Part shown: one piece after another, positions 1-7,257 of the stretch
Layout: each line of letters opens with the position of its first letter
Position numbering within the stretch: position 1 is the stretch's first letter
From: Deltaproteobacteria bacterium
Lineage (GTDB): Bacteria > Myxococcota_A > Polyangia > GCA-2747355
Reading direction: 5' to 3'
Length of the DNA: 32,059 bases
Assembly: GCA_019314525.1 (NCBI GenBank)
Contig: JAFCZD010000013.1
Location: 1 to 32,059, forward strand
The notes under the pieces: model-generated
Told to the model about the DNA's origin: nothing
The model's input: the letters and a program-made list of their open reading frames with translations, nothing else
Databases searched by the model: none
Position numbers and translations under genes: made by a program

Positions 1-168
1 CTGGGCGAGCATGTCAAGGCCACCATGGGCATCGAGTGCCGCAAGGACGATGAGGTGATCGACGAGACACCCATGGCGTATAAGCCCATCGAAGCGGTGA
101 TGAAGGCACAAGAAGATTTGGTCGAAGCCGTACATACGTTGCGCCAAGTGGTTTGCGTGAAGGGATAG
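1..168 (+). CDS. rtcB: RNA-splicing ligase RtcB, C-terminal fragment
   Basis: Frame 1 is open from the window edge and stops with TAG at 166-168, giving the last 55 residues of a protein. The end reads HTLRQVVCVKG, which as I recall it is the C-terminus of proteobacterial RtcB, and DETPMAYKPIEAVMKAQ upstream fits the same family. RtcB joins RNA 2',3'-cyclic phosphate or 3'-phosphate ends to 5'-hydroxyl ends using GTP and Mn2+, in tRNA splicing or repair of cleaved RNA. The catalytic histidines and cysteine lie before the window and cannot be checked. The gene points toward the Ro60-like gene at 1658, an arrangement reported for bacterial RNA-repair loci. Identification is firm although only the tail is visible. 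Confidence 0.93.
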   Translation: MGEHVKATMGIECRKDDEVIDETPMAYKPIEAVMKAQEDLVEAVHTLRQVVCVKG

Positions 169-237
169 GCCCATAAAGACGACAGATAGGATCACGATCG
201 ATGGCGCGGTGCCCAAAATGCATGCGACCAGTGCGCA

Positions 238-401
238 TGGCTATTGGCTCCGGTGGCACGGCGGCCCGCTTCTTCCGCGCAAATTAGCCAATCTGGCCAA
301 GTGATCCCAAAAGGCGTTTAGGGACACAGAAACCCCTATGCAGGACATCGTGTGGGCCCTGCGACACGGCCTAGCCCCGTACTTGGTCGGTCCACGCGTG
401 G
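238..401. other. Gene-free region with a row of stem-loops after rtcB
   Basis: The 399 bases between the rtcB stop and the ATG at 568 contain no convincing gene. Successive inverted repeats are visible: TGGC 238-241 with GCCA 296-299 enclosing ATTGGCT 243-249 with AGCCAAT 286-292; TAGGG 319-323 with CCCTA 334-338; CGTGT 349-353 with ACACG 364-368; and the perfect palindrome CCACGCGTGG at 392-401. A smaller one, CATGCG/CGCATG, lies at 221-239. The first compound stem is the most substantial. It could be the rtcB transcript end, although no T-run follows, or part of a structured RNA such as the Y-RNA-like RNAs found beside Ro60/RtcB genes. Short stems are common in GC-rich DNA, so RNA status is not established. 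Confidence 0.3.
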
Positions 402-483
402 GCATTCTTCTTGACTCTCTTGCTGAACGCTAAATCACTTCACATCGTTGCCCATGAACCCACGAGTAGGCCATCATGCTGCG

Positions 484-559
484 AGTCCGGTTCCGCACCC
501 CAGGGGCGGAACCGCAGAAGTCCGGTTCCGCACCCCAGGGGCGGAACCGCAGAAGTCCG
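484..559. repeat. Two 35-bp tandem copies of a palindromic element
   Basis: An exact 35-bp unit occurs at 484-518 and 519-553, followed by the first six bases of a third copy at 554-559. Each unit contains a perfect 9-bp inverted repeat, CGGTTCCGC and GCGGAACCG, with arms at 488-496/506-514 and 523-531/541-549. The 9-base spacer contains CCCCAGGG, so almost the whole unit can fold. The pair ends 8 bases before the ATG at 568 and just before its Shine-Dalgarno GAGG (559-562). It would therefore lie in the leader of the DUF1016-type gene. It resembles REP/BIME palindromes in form; a role as terminator, attenuator or mobile palindrome is not decided. Confidence 0.85.
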
Positions 560-567
560 AGGTGCCC

Positions 568-1424
568 ATGCCCATAGGTAACCGCCGCAAGATCACGCTC
601 TCACAGCGCACATACGAGCTTCTCGTGCGCGATCTCCGTAAGCTCCTCGTCGTCGGAAAGCAGCGCGCTGAAGCGGTCGCCGGACGGGAGTTGGTGCCTA
701 CCATGCCCTGGGCACGCGCATCCTCAAGGCCAAGCTCACCGAGCGCGCCGGTTACGCCAGCGCCCTGATGCAGCGCCTCGCCGGGGACCTCGGCGTCCGC
801 GAGCGCCTCCTCCAGCAGGCGGTGGCCTTTGGGAAGCTCTACCCCCGGCTGCCTCCCGCGAAGCGCTGCCTGCGTTGGGCCCACTACCGCGAACTCTTGG
901 TGGTGAAAGACCCGCACATTCGCGCCTTCTATGAGGAGCAAGCGTTGACGCATCAATGGACACAGGACAGGCTCATGGAAGCGATCCGCAGCGAGAGCCA
1001 CCTGCGCATGCTGCCCGACAGGTCAGGAGCCGCTGGGCAGAAGAAGGTCGTCACCATCCTGCCTCGCCCGGGCAACGCTCACCGTGTCTACAAGGCCACA
1101 GTGGAGCAGGTGATCGACGGCGAGACGCTGATGGTGATGCTCGACCTTGGCTTCCACCTCTACAAGCGGCAACGCATCCGGTTGGCGTTGGTTCAGGCGC
1201 CGCCCCTAAGCCAAGCCAAGGGAAAAGACGCGCAGGCCTTTGTGCAAGATGCCCTCGCCGCAGTGCAGTTCGTGATGCTCAAGAGCGTAACCCTGGGTCA
1301 CGACGGACGCGCCACCGCTCACGTCTTCTTTGAGCCAGGAGCTCGCGACGAAGGGAAAATCTTCGCCAAGGGCAGACACCTCAACCAGGAGCTGGTGCAG
1401 CGTGAACTGGCCCAAGCGATTTGA
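568..1424 (+). pseudogene. DUF1016-N / SNase-like protein, frameshifted
   Basis: Two overlapping frames together read as one protein. Frame 1 from ATG 568 (Shine-Dalgarno GAGG at 559-562) runs through TYELLVRDLRKLL to GRELV near 696. The homologous reading continues only in frame 3 from 699 (YHALGTRILKAKLTERAGYA) to TGA 1422-1424. A net loss of one base (or gain of two) near 696-699 explains the switch, and no slippery heptamer is visible. The first part resembles the YhcG/DUF1016 N-terminal domain. The second part, from about 1087, resembles staphylococcal-nuclease folds (VIDGETLMVMLDLG, RIRLALVQAPP, DGRATAHVFF, LNQELVQRELA). The usual Asp and Glu after the strand corresponding to RLxxIDAPE are Q and P here, so catalysis is doubtful even without the frameshift. 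Either decay or a sequencing error is possible. Confidence 0.75.
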
Positions 1425-1445
1425 GCGCTGCCTGGCGCTGTTCAG

Positions 1446-1616
1446 CGGACAACCTGCGGGGGCCGCAGGCCGTCCGAAGGATAGTAGCTTTCGCGACAAA
1501 GAGGTCGCGACCCGCGTCGCATTGTAGTAGCAGTTTGGTGTGGGGCGGCGCTCGTGGGACTCTGGCGTGACTTCCGAATAGCTTTTGCAGCTAGTAAGCC
1601 GGTCGCGTCGCTTACT
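1446..1616 (+). ncRNA. Candidate structured RNA upstream of the Ro60-like gene
   Basis: The 233-base gap 1425-1657 contains three clean stem-loops. The first has CGGAC 1446-1450/GTCCG 1472-1476 stacked by a 2x2 internal loop on CCTGCGG 1453-1459/CCGCAGG 1463-1469 with a GGG loop. The second is TCGCGAC 1491-1497/GTCGCGA 1504-1510. The third is AGTAAGC 1593-1599/GCTTACT 1610-1616. Bacterial Y RNAs are often encoded next to Ro60 orthologues, which makes this gap a natural candidate. The stretch GTCCGAAGG at 1472-1480 resembles the conserved start of metazoan Y RNAs, but I could not pair it with a matching 3' strand and saw no tRNA-like T-arm. This is a proposal from position and structure, not an identification. 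Confidence 0.3.
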
Positions 1617-1657
1617 CCCCGAGCGTCGCCCTCTTCGCTTGAACGAGGGTGGTACCC

Positions 1658-3112
1658 ATGAGCTGGAAGGCGCGAAAAGAACACGTTGAGCGCGTTGAGC
1701 GCGTTGAGCGCGTTGAGCGCGAAGACCTCGTCATGTTCATCAACGCCTGCTTCGCCTGCACGCGGCAGCAGGAGTTTTACAGCACCAGCGAAAGCCAAGC
1801 GATCACCATCGAGTTTTTGCACGAGTACATCCTCGGAAACTATCGGCGGCTCTACGCGCGCACCCTCGCTGGAGGCATCAATCACTTCAACCAAGCTCTG
1901 ATCGCGTTGAACTTGCTGCAGGTGGGTGCGCCCAACAACGGGGCGGATCGCCGGGAGGAAGGCGCGCTCATCGCCGGCGCGTTGAAGCGGCTGCCTCCTC
2001 AGCGTGTGTTCTCGCTCTTTGCCACCCTCCGAGAGCGTCGCGTCAACAATCGCCGGACCCGGGCCACGATTCGAAAATATCTGAGTGAACGCAAGGACCC
2101 CATCTTCGACGCCATCAAATACCGAGGCAAGGTGCGCGCCGCCTCCGCCCACGCACACCTGAAGCTGCCAGGAGAGCTTGGCGCCTTCCTCTTCGATCTC
2201 AAAAAGCAGGCGCGATTCAACACCGATCTCCTTGAGCGCTTTCGCCAGGCCCACTACAGCAAGGAGGCGGTATACACGTTGCCCTTCACCGTCGCCGAGG
2301 GATTGGCTGAAAAACACGGCGTTCCTCGTGACGAGTTTCTCGCGCGCATCGCAGACAAGATGACCATGGGGGAAAAGCTCCGCGTACAAAAGAGCGCCGC
2401 ACGCTCAGGCGCCACCACGCCCTCTGTGGATTTCAGCCGCATTCCTTTGACGAAGCTGGCGCTCTACATCCTCGCGCAGAGCATCGCCCAAAGACGCGAA
2501 CGCTGCGCAGAGTTTTCGGCGGCCATGCGGGAAGCAGCCGCGCGTACCCTGCGGCGAGCGCCTCTTCGCCTGGGCAGAGTGGCCACGGTGCTCGATAGCA
2601 GCTATTCGTCGGCGGGCTCGTCCGAGAAGCGCCGCCGGCCCCTGGGCGTGGCGTTGGCCGCGAGCTTCCTCCTAGGGGAAGCGTCTCAAGCGTATCGCGC
2701 CTTCTGGAGCCCCCACGTGGGCGACGACATCCTTGTCCGAGCCAAAGGCCAGACGAACCTCGCGACGCCTCTGCTCGACGCCTTGGATTGGGCGCCCGAT
2801 CTGATCGTGATCATCTCTGATGGTTTTGAAAACGATCCGCCTTTGGGCGCAGCCGAGGTCGCCAGAAAATACCGCCGCGACCTCGATCCCAAAGGGCGGG
2901 TCGAGATCGTGCACATGAACCCGGTCTTCGATGCAGAAAACTATGCGCCGCGGGCCATAGGCGCCGCCATACCCACGGTGGGGGTTCGTGACGCCGAGGA
3001 CATCCCCACGATGTTGGGCTTCGCGCGCTTCGCGAGCGGGTCTGCGCCCCTCGGCGAGCTTGAGGCCTACCTGGCGCTTCGAGTGCAAGACCTGTTGAAG
3101 GGGGCAGCGTAG
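1658..3112 (+). CDS. TROVE-like / vWA protein (Ro60 type)
   Basis: The protein has 484 residues from ATG 1658, chosen because GAGGG (1645-1649) lies 8 bases upstream; a GTG at 1649 is in frame but overlaps that site. The first ~300 residues are helix-rich, consistent with HEAT-like repeats of a TROVE module but divergent from Deinococcus Rsr. The last ~180 residues look like a von Willebrand A domain: VATVLDSSYSS supplies a DxSxS-type MIDAS loop, GQTNLATPL a threonine, and DLIVIISDGFEND the second aspartate. Ro60 proteins bind misfolded or damaged RNAs and Y RNAs. Position between rtcB and an ARPP-like gene supports an RNA-repair role. Residues ~10-21 (VERVERVERVER) come from a short DNA repeat. 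Family assignment of the N-terminal half is the weaker part. Confidence 0.72.
   Translation: MSWKARKEHVERVERVERVEREDLVMFINACFACTRQQEFYSTSESQAITIEFLHEYILGNYRRLYARTLAGGINHFNQALIALNLLQVGAPNNGADRREEGALIAGALKRLPPQRVFSLFATLRERRVNNRRTRATIRKYLSERKDPIFDAIKYRGKVRAASAHAHLKLPGELGAFLFDLKKQARFNTDLLERFRQAHYSKEAVYTLPFTVAEGLAEKHGVPRDEFLARIADKMTMGEKLRVQKSAARSGATTPSVDFSRIPLTKLALYILAQSIAQRRERCAEFSAAMREAAARTLRRAPLRLGRVATVLDSSYSSAGSSEKRRRPLGVALAASFLLGEASQAYRAFWSPHVGDDILVRAKGQTNLATPLLDALDWAPDLIVIISDGFENDPPLGAAEVARKYRRDLDPKGRVEIVHMNPVFDAENYAPRAIGAAIPTVGVRDAEDIPTMLGFARFASGSAPLGELEAYLALRVQDLLKGAA
1685..1720 (+). repeat. Four 9-bp tandem units inside the Ro60-like gene
   Basis: GTTGAGCGC is repeated exactly four times in frame (1685-1693, 1694-1702, 1703-1711, 1712-1720), encoding a VER-rich charged stretch at the protein's N-terminus. 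Copy number changes would alter length by three residues without breaking the frame. Confidence 0.9.
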
Positions 3113-4285
3113 ATGGCGAAGTCACGAGCACAGTCGAAAACGGTCACGGCGCTGGCATTGCGGGGGCTGAGCTTTGCGCCGTCGCAATCGTGGGGTGGCG
3201 TGCGGCTCGTGCCTCTTTTGCGCGAAGAGGTGCGCGACGATCTTCGACTGACAAAACGGGAGTATACCGCCGATGTCATGGCCGTAGATGTGGGCAACGC
3301 CGCGCATTGGTCGTTTGTTCCCCACGGCATCGTCGCTGAATGGAGCACAGACGGAACCCCCATCGTGCCTTTTGGCACCCAGGTGAGGCATCGTGATGGA
3401 AAGCACGTGCAGACCAGCGCGGGCATGGTGCAGCTCGCCCACCGCATGGTACGCCGGGAAGAGCCTACTCGGCTGCGCTTTTTGCCGCTCCACCTGGCCA
3501 TGGAGGGCTACCTCGCGCATTTTTTTGGCGGGCCGGAGATCGCGTGGGGGGAGTATTCCAAGGGTGCGATATCAACGGGCCTTAGCCCCCGTGTGGAGAC
3601 CTCCGTCTCGGGCGCTGGCCTGCCGGGCTTGAGCGATGCCCTGCGCATCTTTGAGATTCATGAGGGCCAGGTGGGGATCTTGCTCTATGTCGGAGGCGCG
3701 CTGGGTGCGGCGTTCGTGGTGCCCCACCCCGAAGATTATCGCGCCCTGCACACGTCGTTGATCGAGGACTTTTATGGTGAACTGCTGGTGTATTACGGGT
3801 TGCAGGCAACGGCCGAGCGGATGGAGTGTGCGCTGCCTGAGACGAAGGTTTCATCGTTGGGGCAGCTTCGTGGGGAGCTTTCCGCTATGCGCGCGGCGTG
3901 GGCGACGTTTCAAGAGGAGATGGGGCATCGTTTGTTGGAGCGTGAGCTGACGGCGCAGGTTGTCTACAGCTTCGGCCCCTTCAGCATGCAGCACTTTTCT
4001 ACGGACCTTCGTCTCAAGGAGGAAAATCACCTCGGCGAGGTGATCATGCACGACGACGGAACGCTGCAATATCTCAAGACCTATAGGTTGTCTGCCGCGC
4101 AAGCCCGACGGGCCTATCTCTTGAAAATGCTGGCGGCTTGCCACTGGAACATCGAAGCCACCGCGCGATCCCTCGGGCAAAGCAACGACGAATTCGTGCT
4201 ACGCTTGGACAAGGCGGGCTTTGACTACCTCTTGAAGGAGCATGTGCTCGCAGCCGCACGCCGGCATAAGCGGAACGAGAGGTGA
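3113..4285 (+). CDS. ARPP-like protein with C-terminal Fis-type HTH
   Basis: ATG 3113 follows the TAG of the Ro60-like gene with no gap, and AAGGGGG lies about 9 bases upstream, so the two are surely co-transcribed. The 390-residue protein opens with GLSFAPSQSWGGVRLVPLL and contains EGQVGILLYVGGALGAAFVVPHPEDYRAL and FYGELLVYYG. This resembles, from memory, the ARPP-type domain (probably ARPP-2) that comparative genomics linked to prokaryotic RNA-repair loci; its activity is unknown to me. The last ~60 residues (LLKMLAACHWNIEATARSLGQ and following) look like the Fis-type helix-turn-helix found at the C-termini of NtrC-family activators such as RtcR, without an AAA+ or sigma54 domain. The protein may sense or regulate the locus. 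The HTH call is fairly good; the ARPP label is tentative. Confidence 0.6.
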   Translation: MAKSRAQSKTVTALALRGLSFAPSQSWGGVRLVPLLREEVRDDLRLTKREYTADVMAVDVGNAAHWSFVPHGIVAEWSTDGTPIVPFGTQVRHRDGKHVQTSAGMVQLAHRMVRREEPTRLRFLPLHLAMEGYLAHFFGGPEIAWGEYSKGAISTGLSPRVETSVSGAGLPGLSDALRIFEIHEGQVGILLYVGGALGAAFVVPHPEDYRALHTSLIEDFYGELLVYYGLQATAERMECALPETKVSSLGQLRGELSAMRAAWATFQEEMGHRLLERELTAQVVYSFGPFSMQHFSTDLRLKEENHLGEVIMHDDGTLQYLKTYRLSAAQARRAYLLKMLAACHWNIEATARSLGQSNDEFVLRLDKAGFDYLLKEHVLAAARRHKRNER

Positions 4286-4312
4286 TAGGAGGAGAAACCT
4301 TCCTGATCACCT
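4280..4312. terminator. Bidirectional hairpin between convergent genes
   Basis: A perfect outer stem AGGTGAT 4280-4286/ATCACCT 4306-4312 encloses a second stem AGGAGG 4287-4292/CCTTCCT 4298-4304 with a single T bulge and an AGAAA loop. It overlaps the stop codon of the ARPP-like gene and sits before the stop of the convergent gene ending at 4326. No T-run follows on either strand, so it may act as a Rho-assisted or processing hairpin rather than a classic intrinsic terminator. Confidence 0.5.
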
Positions 4313-4325
4313 GATCACCCTCGCC

Positions 4326-4523
4326 CTACTCGTCCTCTTCGGGGATGGGCTGTGGCCCAGCGACTATGCCGGCGAGATCTGGGTCCTCTTCGGGGGCTCC
4401 GTCTGGGCGGTCCTGGCGTTCGGCCAGCTTGCGGGCGCGCCGTTCGGCCTTCTCGCTCTTCTTTTCCTTCTTCGCGTTTTCGCGTTGGCGCTTGGCGAAG
4501 GTGGGGCGTACGCGGGGGCTCAT
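4326..4523 (-). CDS. Small charged conserved hypothetical protein
   Basis: The 65-residue product begins MSPRVRPTFAKRQRENAKK and is dominated by Lys/Arg/Glu in its first 40 residues. It ends in an acidic segment, EEDPDLAGIVAGPQPIPEEDE. The combination of a basic FAKRQRE start and a DLAGIVPGPQP-type tail recurs, as I remember it, in small hypothetical proteins of Myxococcota, which supports a real gene. No enzymatic motif, signal peptide or membrane segment is visible; a helical nucleic-acid- or ribosome-binding peptide is possible but unproven. Ribosome binding is weak (GAG about 8 bases upstream). It converges on the RNA-repair genes and is divergent from rpoD, with a 234-base gap. Confidence 0.65.
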   Translation of the reverse strand: MSPRVRPTFAKRQRENAKKEKKSEKAERRARKLAERQDRPDGAPEEDPDLAGIVAGPQPIPEEDE

Positions 4524-4757
4524 ATTAGCAACTCATTTATCATAGGCTGTCCTTGACTGCGTTTGTGCTGTGAACCTCTAGCATGTGATGGCACCCGAGC
4601 AGAAGAGTCTTCTTCAGACCCGTCGCCGATCTCTCAGCACGCCACAGTAAGATACCTCGAAGTGAAAGACCTACATTTTCCGGGCATTTTCATCAGGAGC
4701 TGGCATACTCGGGGCACGTTGCCGCCCGAAGGGCACGGTAATTAAGGGATAGTGACG

Positions 4758-6371
<1,614 letters not shown>

Positions 6372-6450
6372 ATGACCGAACCAAGAAAACGTCTGGGGCG
6401 TTGACCACCTCGTGTCGTTGCGCGATGATTTTCCCAACGGCCCAGGTGTG

Positions 6451-6495
6451 GCTATGATGACGGCCGCTATGATGAGGGCCGCTATGATGACCAAG
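6451..6495 (+). repeat. Three 15-bp tandem repeats carrying TATGAT
   Basis: GCTATGATGACGGCC (6451-6465) is followed by GCTATGATGAGGGCC (6466-6480) and GCTATGATGACCAAG (6481-6495). Each copy contains TATGAT, one mismatch from the sigma70 -10 consensus. No clear -35 box lies at the right distance. The repeat also codes for the mini-ORF at 6454-6504. Confidence 0.85.
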
Positions 6496-6504
6496 CGTTG
6501 GTAG
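6454..6504 (+). CDS. Possible leader mini-ORF
   Basis: ATG 6454 opens a 16-codon frame, MMTAAMMRAAMMTKRW, that stops at TAG 6502-6504, 13 bases before the ribbon-helix-helix gene. AGGTG at 6444-6448 is a plausible ribosome site 5 bases upstream. The peptide has six methionines in three MM pairs because the 15-bp repeat keeps frame. It could be a translated leader or simply a by-product of the repeat; nothing outside the window supports expression. Confidence 0.25.
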   Translation: MMTAAMMRAAMMTKRW

Positions 6505-6517
6505 AGTTGGGAACGAA

Positions 6518-6700
6518 ATGAGTACATCAGACAAACGAAAGCAGAGCTTGTATTTCCCTGAGCAGATGTTGCAAGAGATTCGAGAGCAGGCCTCCCGCTT
6601 GGACCGCTCGTTGTCGTGGATCATGCAGCGCGCCTGGAAGGTTGCACGCAAGGATTTGAAGGCCGTGCCATCTGCCACAATCGATGAGGACATAGATTGA
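6518..6700 (+). CDS. Small ribbon-helix-helix (CopG-like) protein
   Basis: The 60-residue protein MSTSDKRKQSLYFPEQMLQE has one short strand (KQSLYFP) followed by two helices (EQMLQEIREQASRLDRS, LSWIMQRAWKVARKDL), the ribbon-helix-helix pattern. Such proteins dimerise through the strand and bind DNA with it. The wording RKQSLYFPEEML plus DRSLSWxxQxAW matches my memory of a small family typical of Myxococcota (I associate it with TIGR04563). No toxin partner is adjacent: the next gene is ihfA and the previous one is rpoD. The target is unknown; autoregulation through the repeat just upstream is an inference. Ribosome site is weak. Confidence 0.8.
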   Translation: MSTSDKRKQSLYFPEQMLQEIREQASRLDRSLSWIMQRAWKVARKDLKAVPSATIDEDID

Positions 6701-6773
6701 TTTCTGGGCTGGCCGAACTCCACAGGAGCATGTGGCAGGCTGATTCCAGAAATGTTGGAGTGGAGAATCGTTG

Positions 6774-7064
6774 ATGACTATGACCAAAAACGACATCGTC
6801 GACACCCTCTGCGAAAAGCTCGATGACGTCTCCAAAAAGGAGGCGGCCGCGCTGGTCGCGACGCTCTTCGACACGATCAAGGACACCCTCTCAGGGGGCG
6901 AGACGGTCAAGATCGCAGGGTTCGGGAATTTTGTTGTACGTGACAAAGAGGCGCGTGTGGGGCGCAACCCGCAAAGTGGGGAGAAGATCACCATTAGCGC
7001 GCGGCGTGTTGTGACCTTCAAGGCGAGCCCATCCCTCAAGGACGCCGTGAACGACGCCGGTTAG
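6774..7064 (+). CDS. ihfA: Integration host factor alpha-type DNA-bending protein
   Basis: ATG 6774 is chosen with TGGAGA 7 bases upstream; TTG 6771 and ATG 6780 are alternatives. The 96-residue protein has the HU/IHF fold throughout: KNDIVDTLCEKLDDVSKKEA, the FGNFVVRDKEARVGRNPQSG segment leading into the DNA-embracing arm with its intercalating Pro (RNPQSGE), and ARRVVTFKASPSLKD. RNP plus ITISARRVVTF is closer to IHF alpha (E. coli ITARRVVTF) than to HU. It bends DNA as a heterodimer with IHF beta, which is not in the window; a homodimeric HU-like role is the alternative. Codons and spacing fit its neighbours. Confidence 0.9.
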   Translation: MTMTKNDIVDTLCEKLDDVSKKEAAALVATLFDTIKDTLSGGETVKIAGFGNFVVRDKEARVGRNPQSGEKITISARRVVTFKASPSLKDAVNDAG

Positions 7065-7088
7065 TCGCTCAGTCGCTCAGTCGCTCAG
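7063..7088 (+). repeat. 8-bp tandem repeat after ihfA
   Basis: AGTCGCTC is repeated three times without change (7063-7070, 7071-7078, 7079-7086), starting inside the ihfA stop codon and ending in AG before a C-run. The rest of the gap to 7202 shows nothing I recognise. Confidence 0.8.
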
Positions 7089-7202
7089 CCCCCCTCCATG
7101 CAAGGGTTTAAATTCGAAGAGCGCGCCTTGATCCAACCATGACGTTGGCGGCGGCTCCCCTTGCCCTCCGCATTCTATCCTCCAATACACCGCTGGTCCC
7201 GA

Positions 7203-7231
7203 TTGACACCCTTGCTGCGATCTGAGTGAAT
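7203..7231 (+). promoter_or_regulatory. Possible sigma70 promoter for the secreted repeat protein
   Basis: TTGACA (7203-7208) is a perfect -35 box. At a 17-bp spacing lies GTGAAT (7226-7231), a weak -10 with 3/6 matches; AATAAT overlaps 3 bases further on but would need a 20-bp spacer. The Shine-Dalgarno AAGGAG follows at 7245-7250, so the leader would be very short. Confidence 0.35.
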
Positions 7232-7257
7232 AATGGTTCAACCCAAGGAGTTTGACC

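Noticed and set aside
568-1424. Programmed frameshift in the DUF1016/SNase-like gene
   Set aside because: No slippery heptamer, internal Shine-Dalgarno with proper spacing or downstream pseudoknot was seen at 690-705; mutation or sequencing error is simpler.
1442-2389. 315-codon open frame on the minus strand opposite the Ro60-like gene
   Set aside because: It mirrors a well-supported plus-strand gene with a good ribosome site and vWA motifs; its own translation has no recognisable motif.
4553-4581. TTGACT at 4553-4558 as a -35 box for rpoD
   Set aside because: At 17 bp spacing the -10 would be CCTCTA-like; no acceptable -10 occurs at 16-18 bp.
4563-4745. 60-codon plus-strand frame upstream of rpoD
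   Set aside because: It lacks a ribosome site and a recognisable pattern and lies in the probable rpoD leader.
6518-7064. Ribbon-helix-helix gene as an antitoxin of a toxin-antitoxin pair
   Set aside because: The neighbours are rpoD and ihfA; no toxin-sized gene is adjacent, and the sequence fits a non-TA small family.
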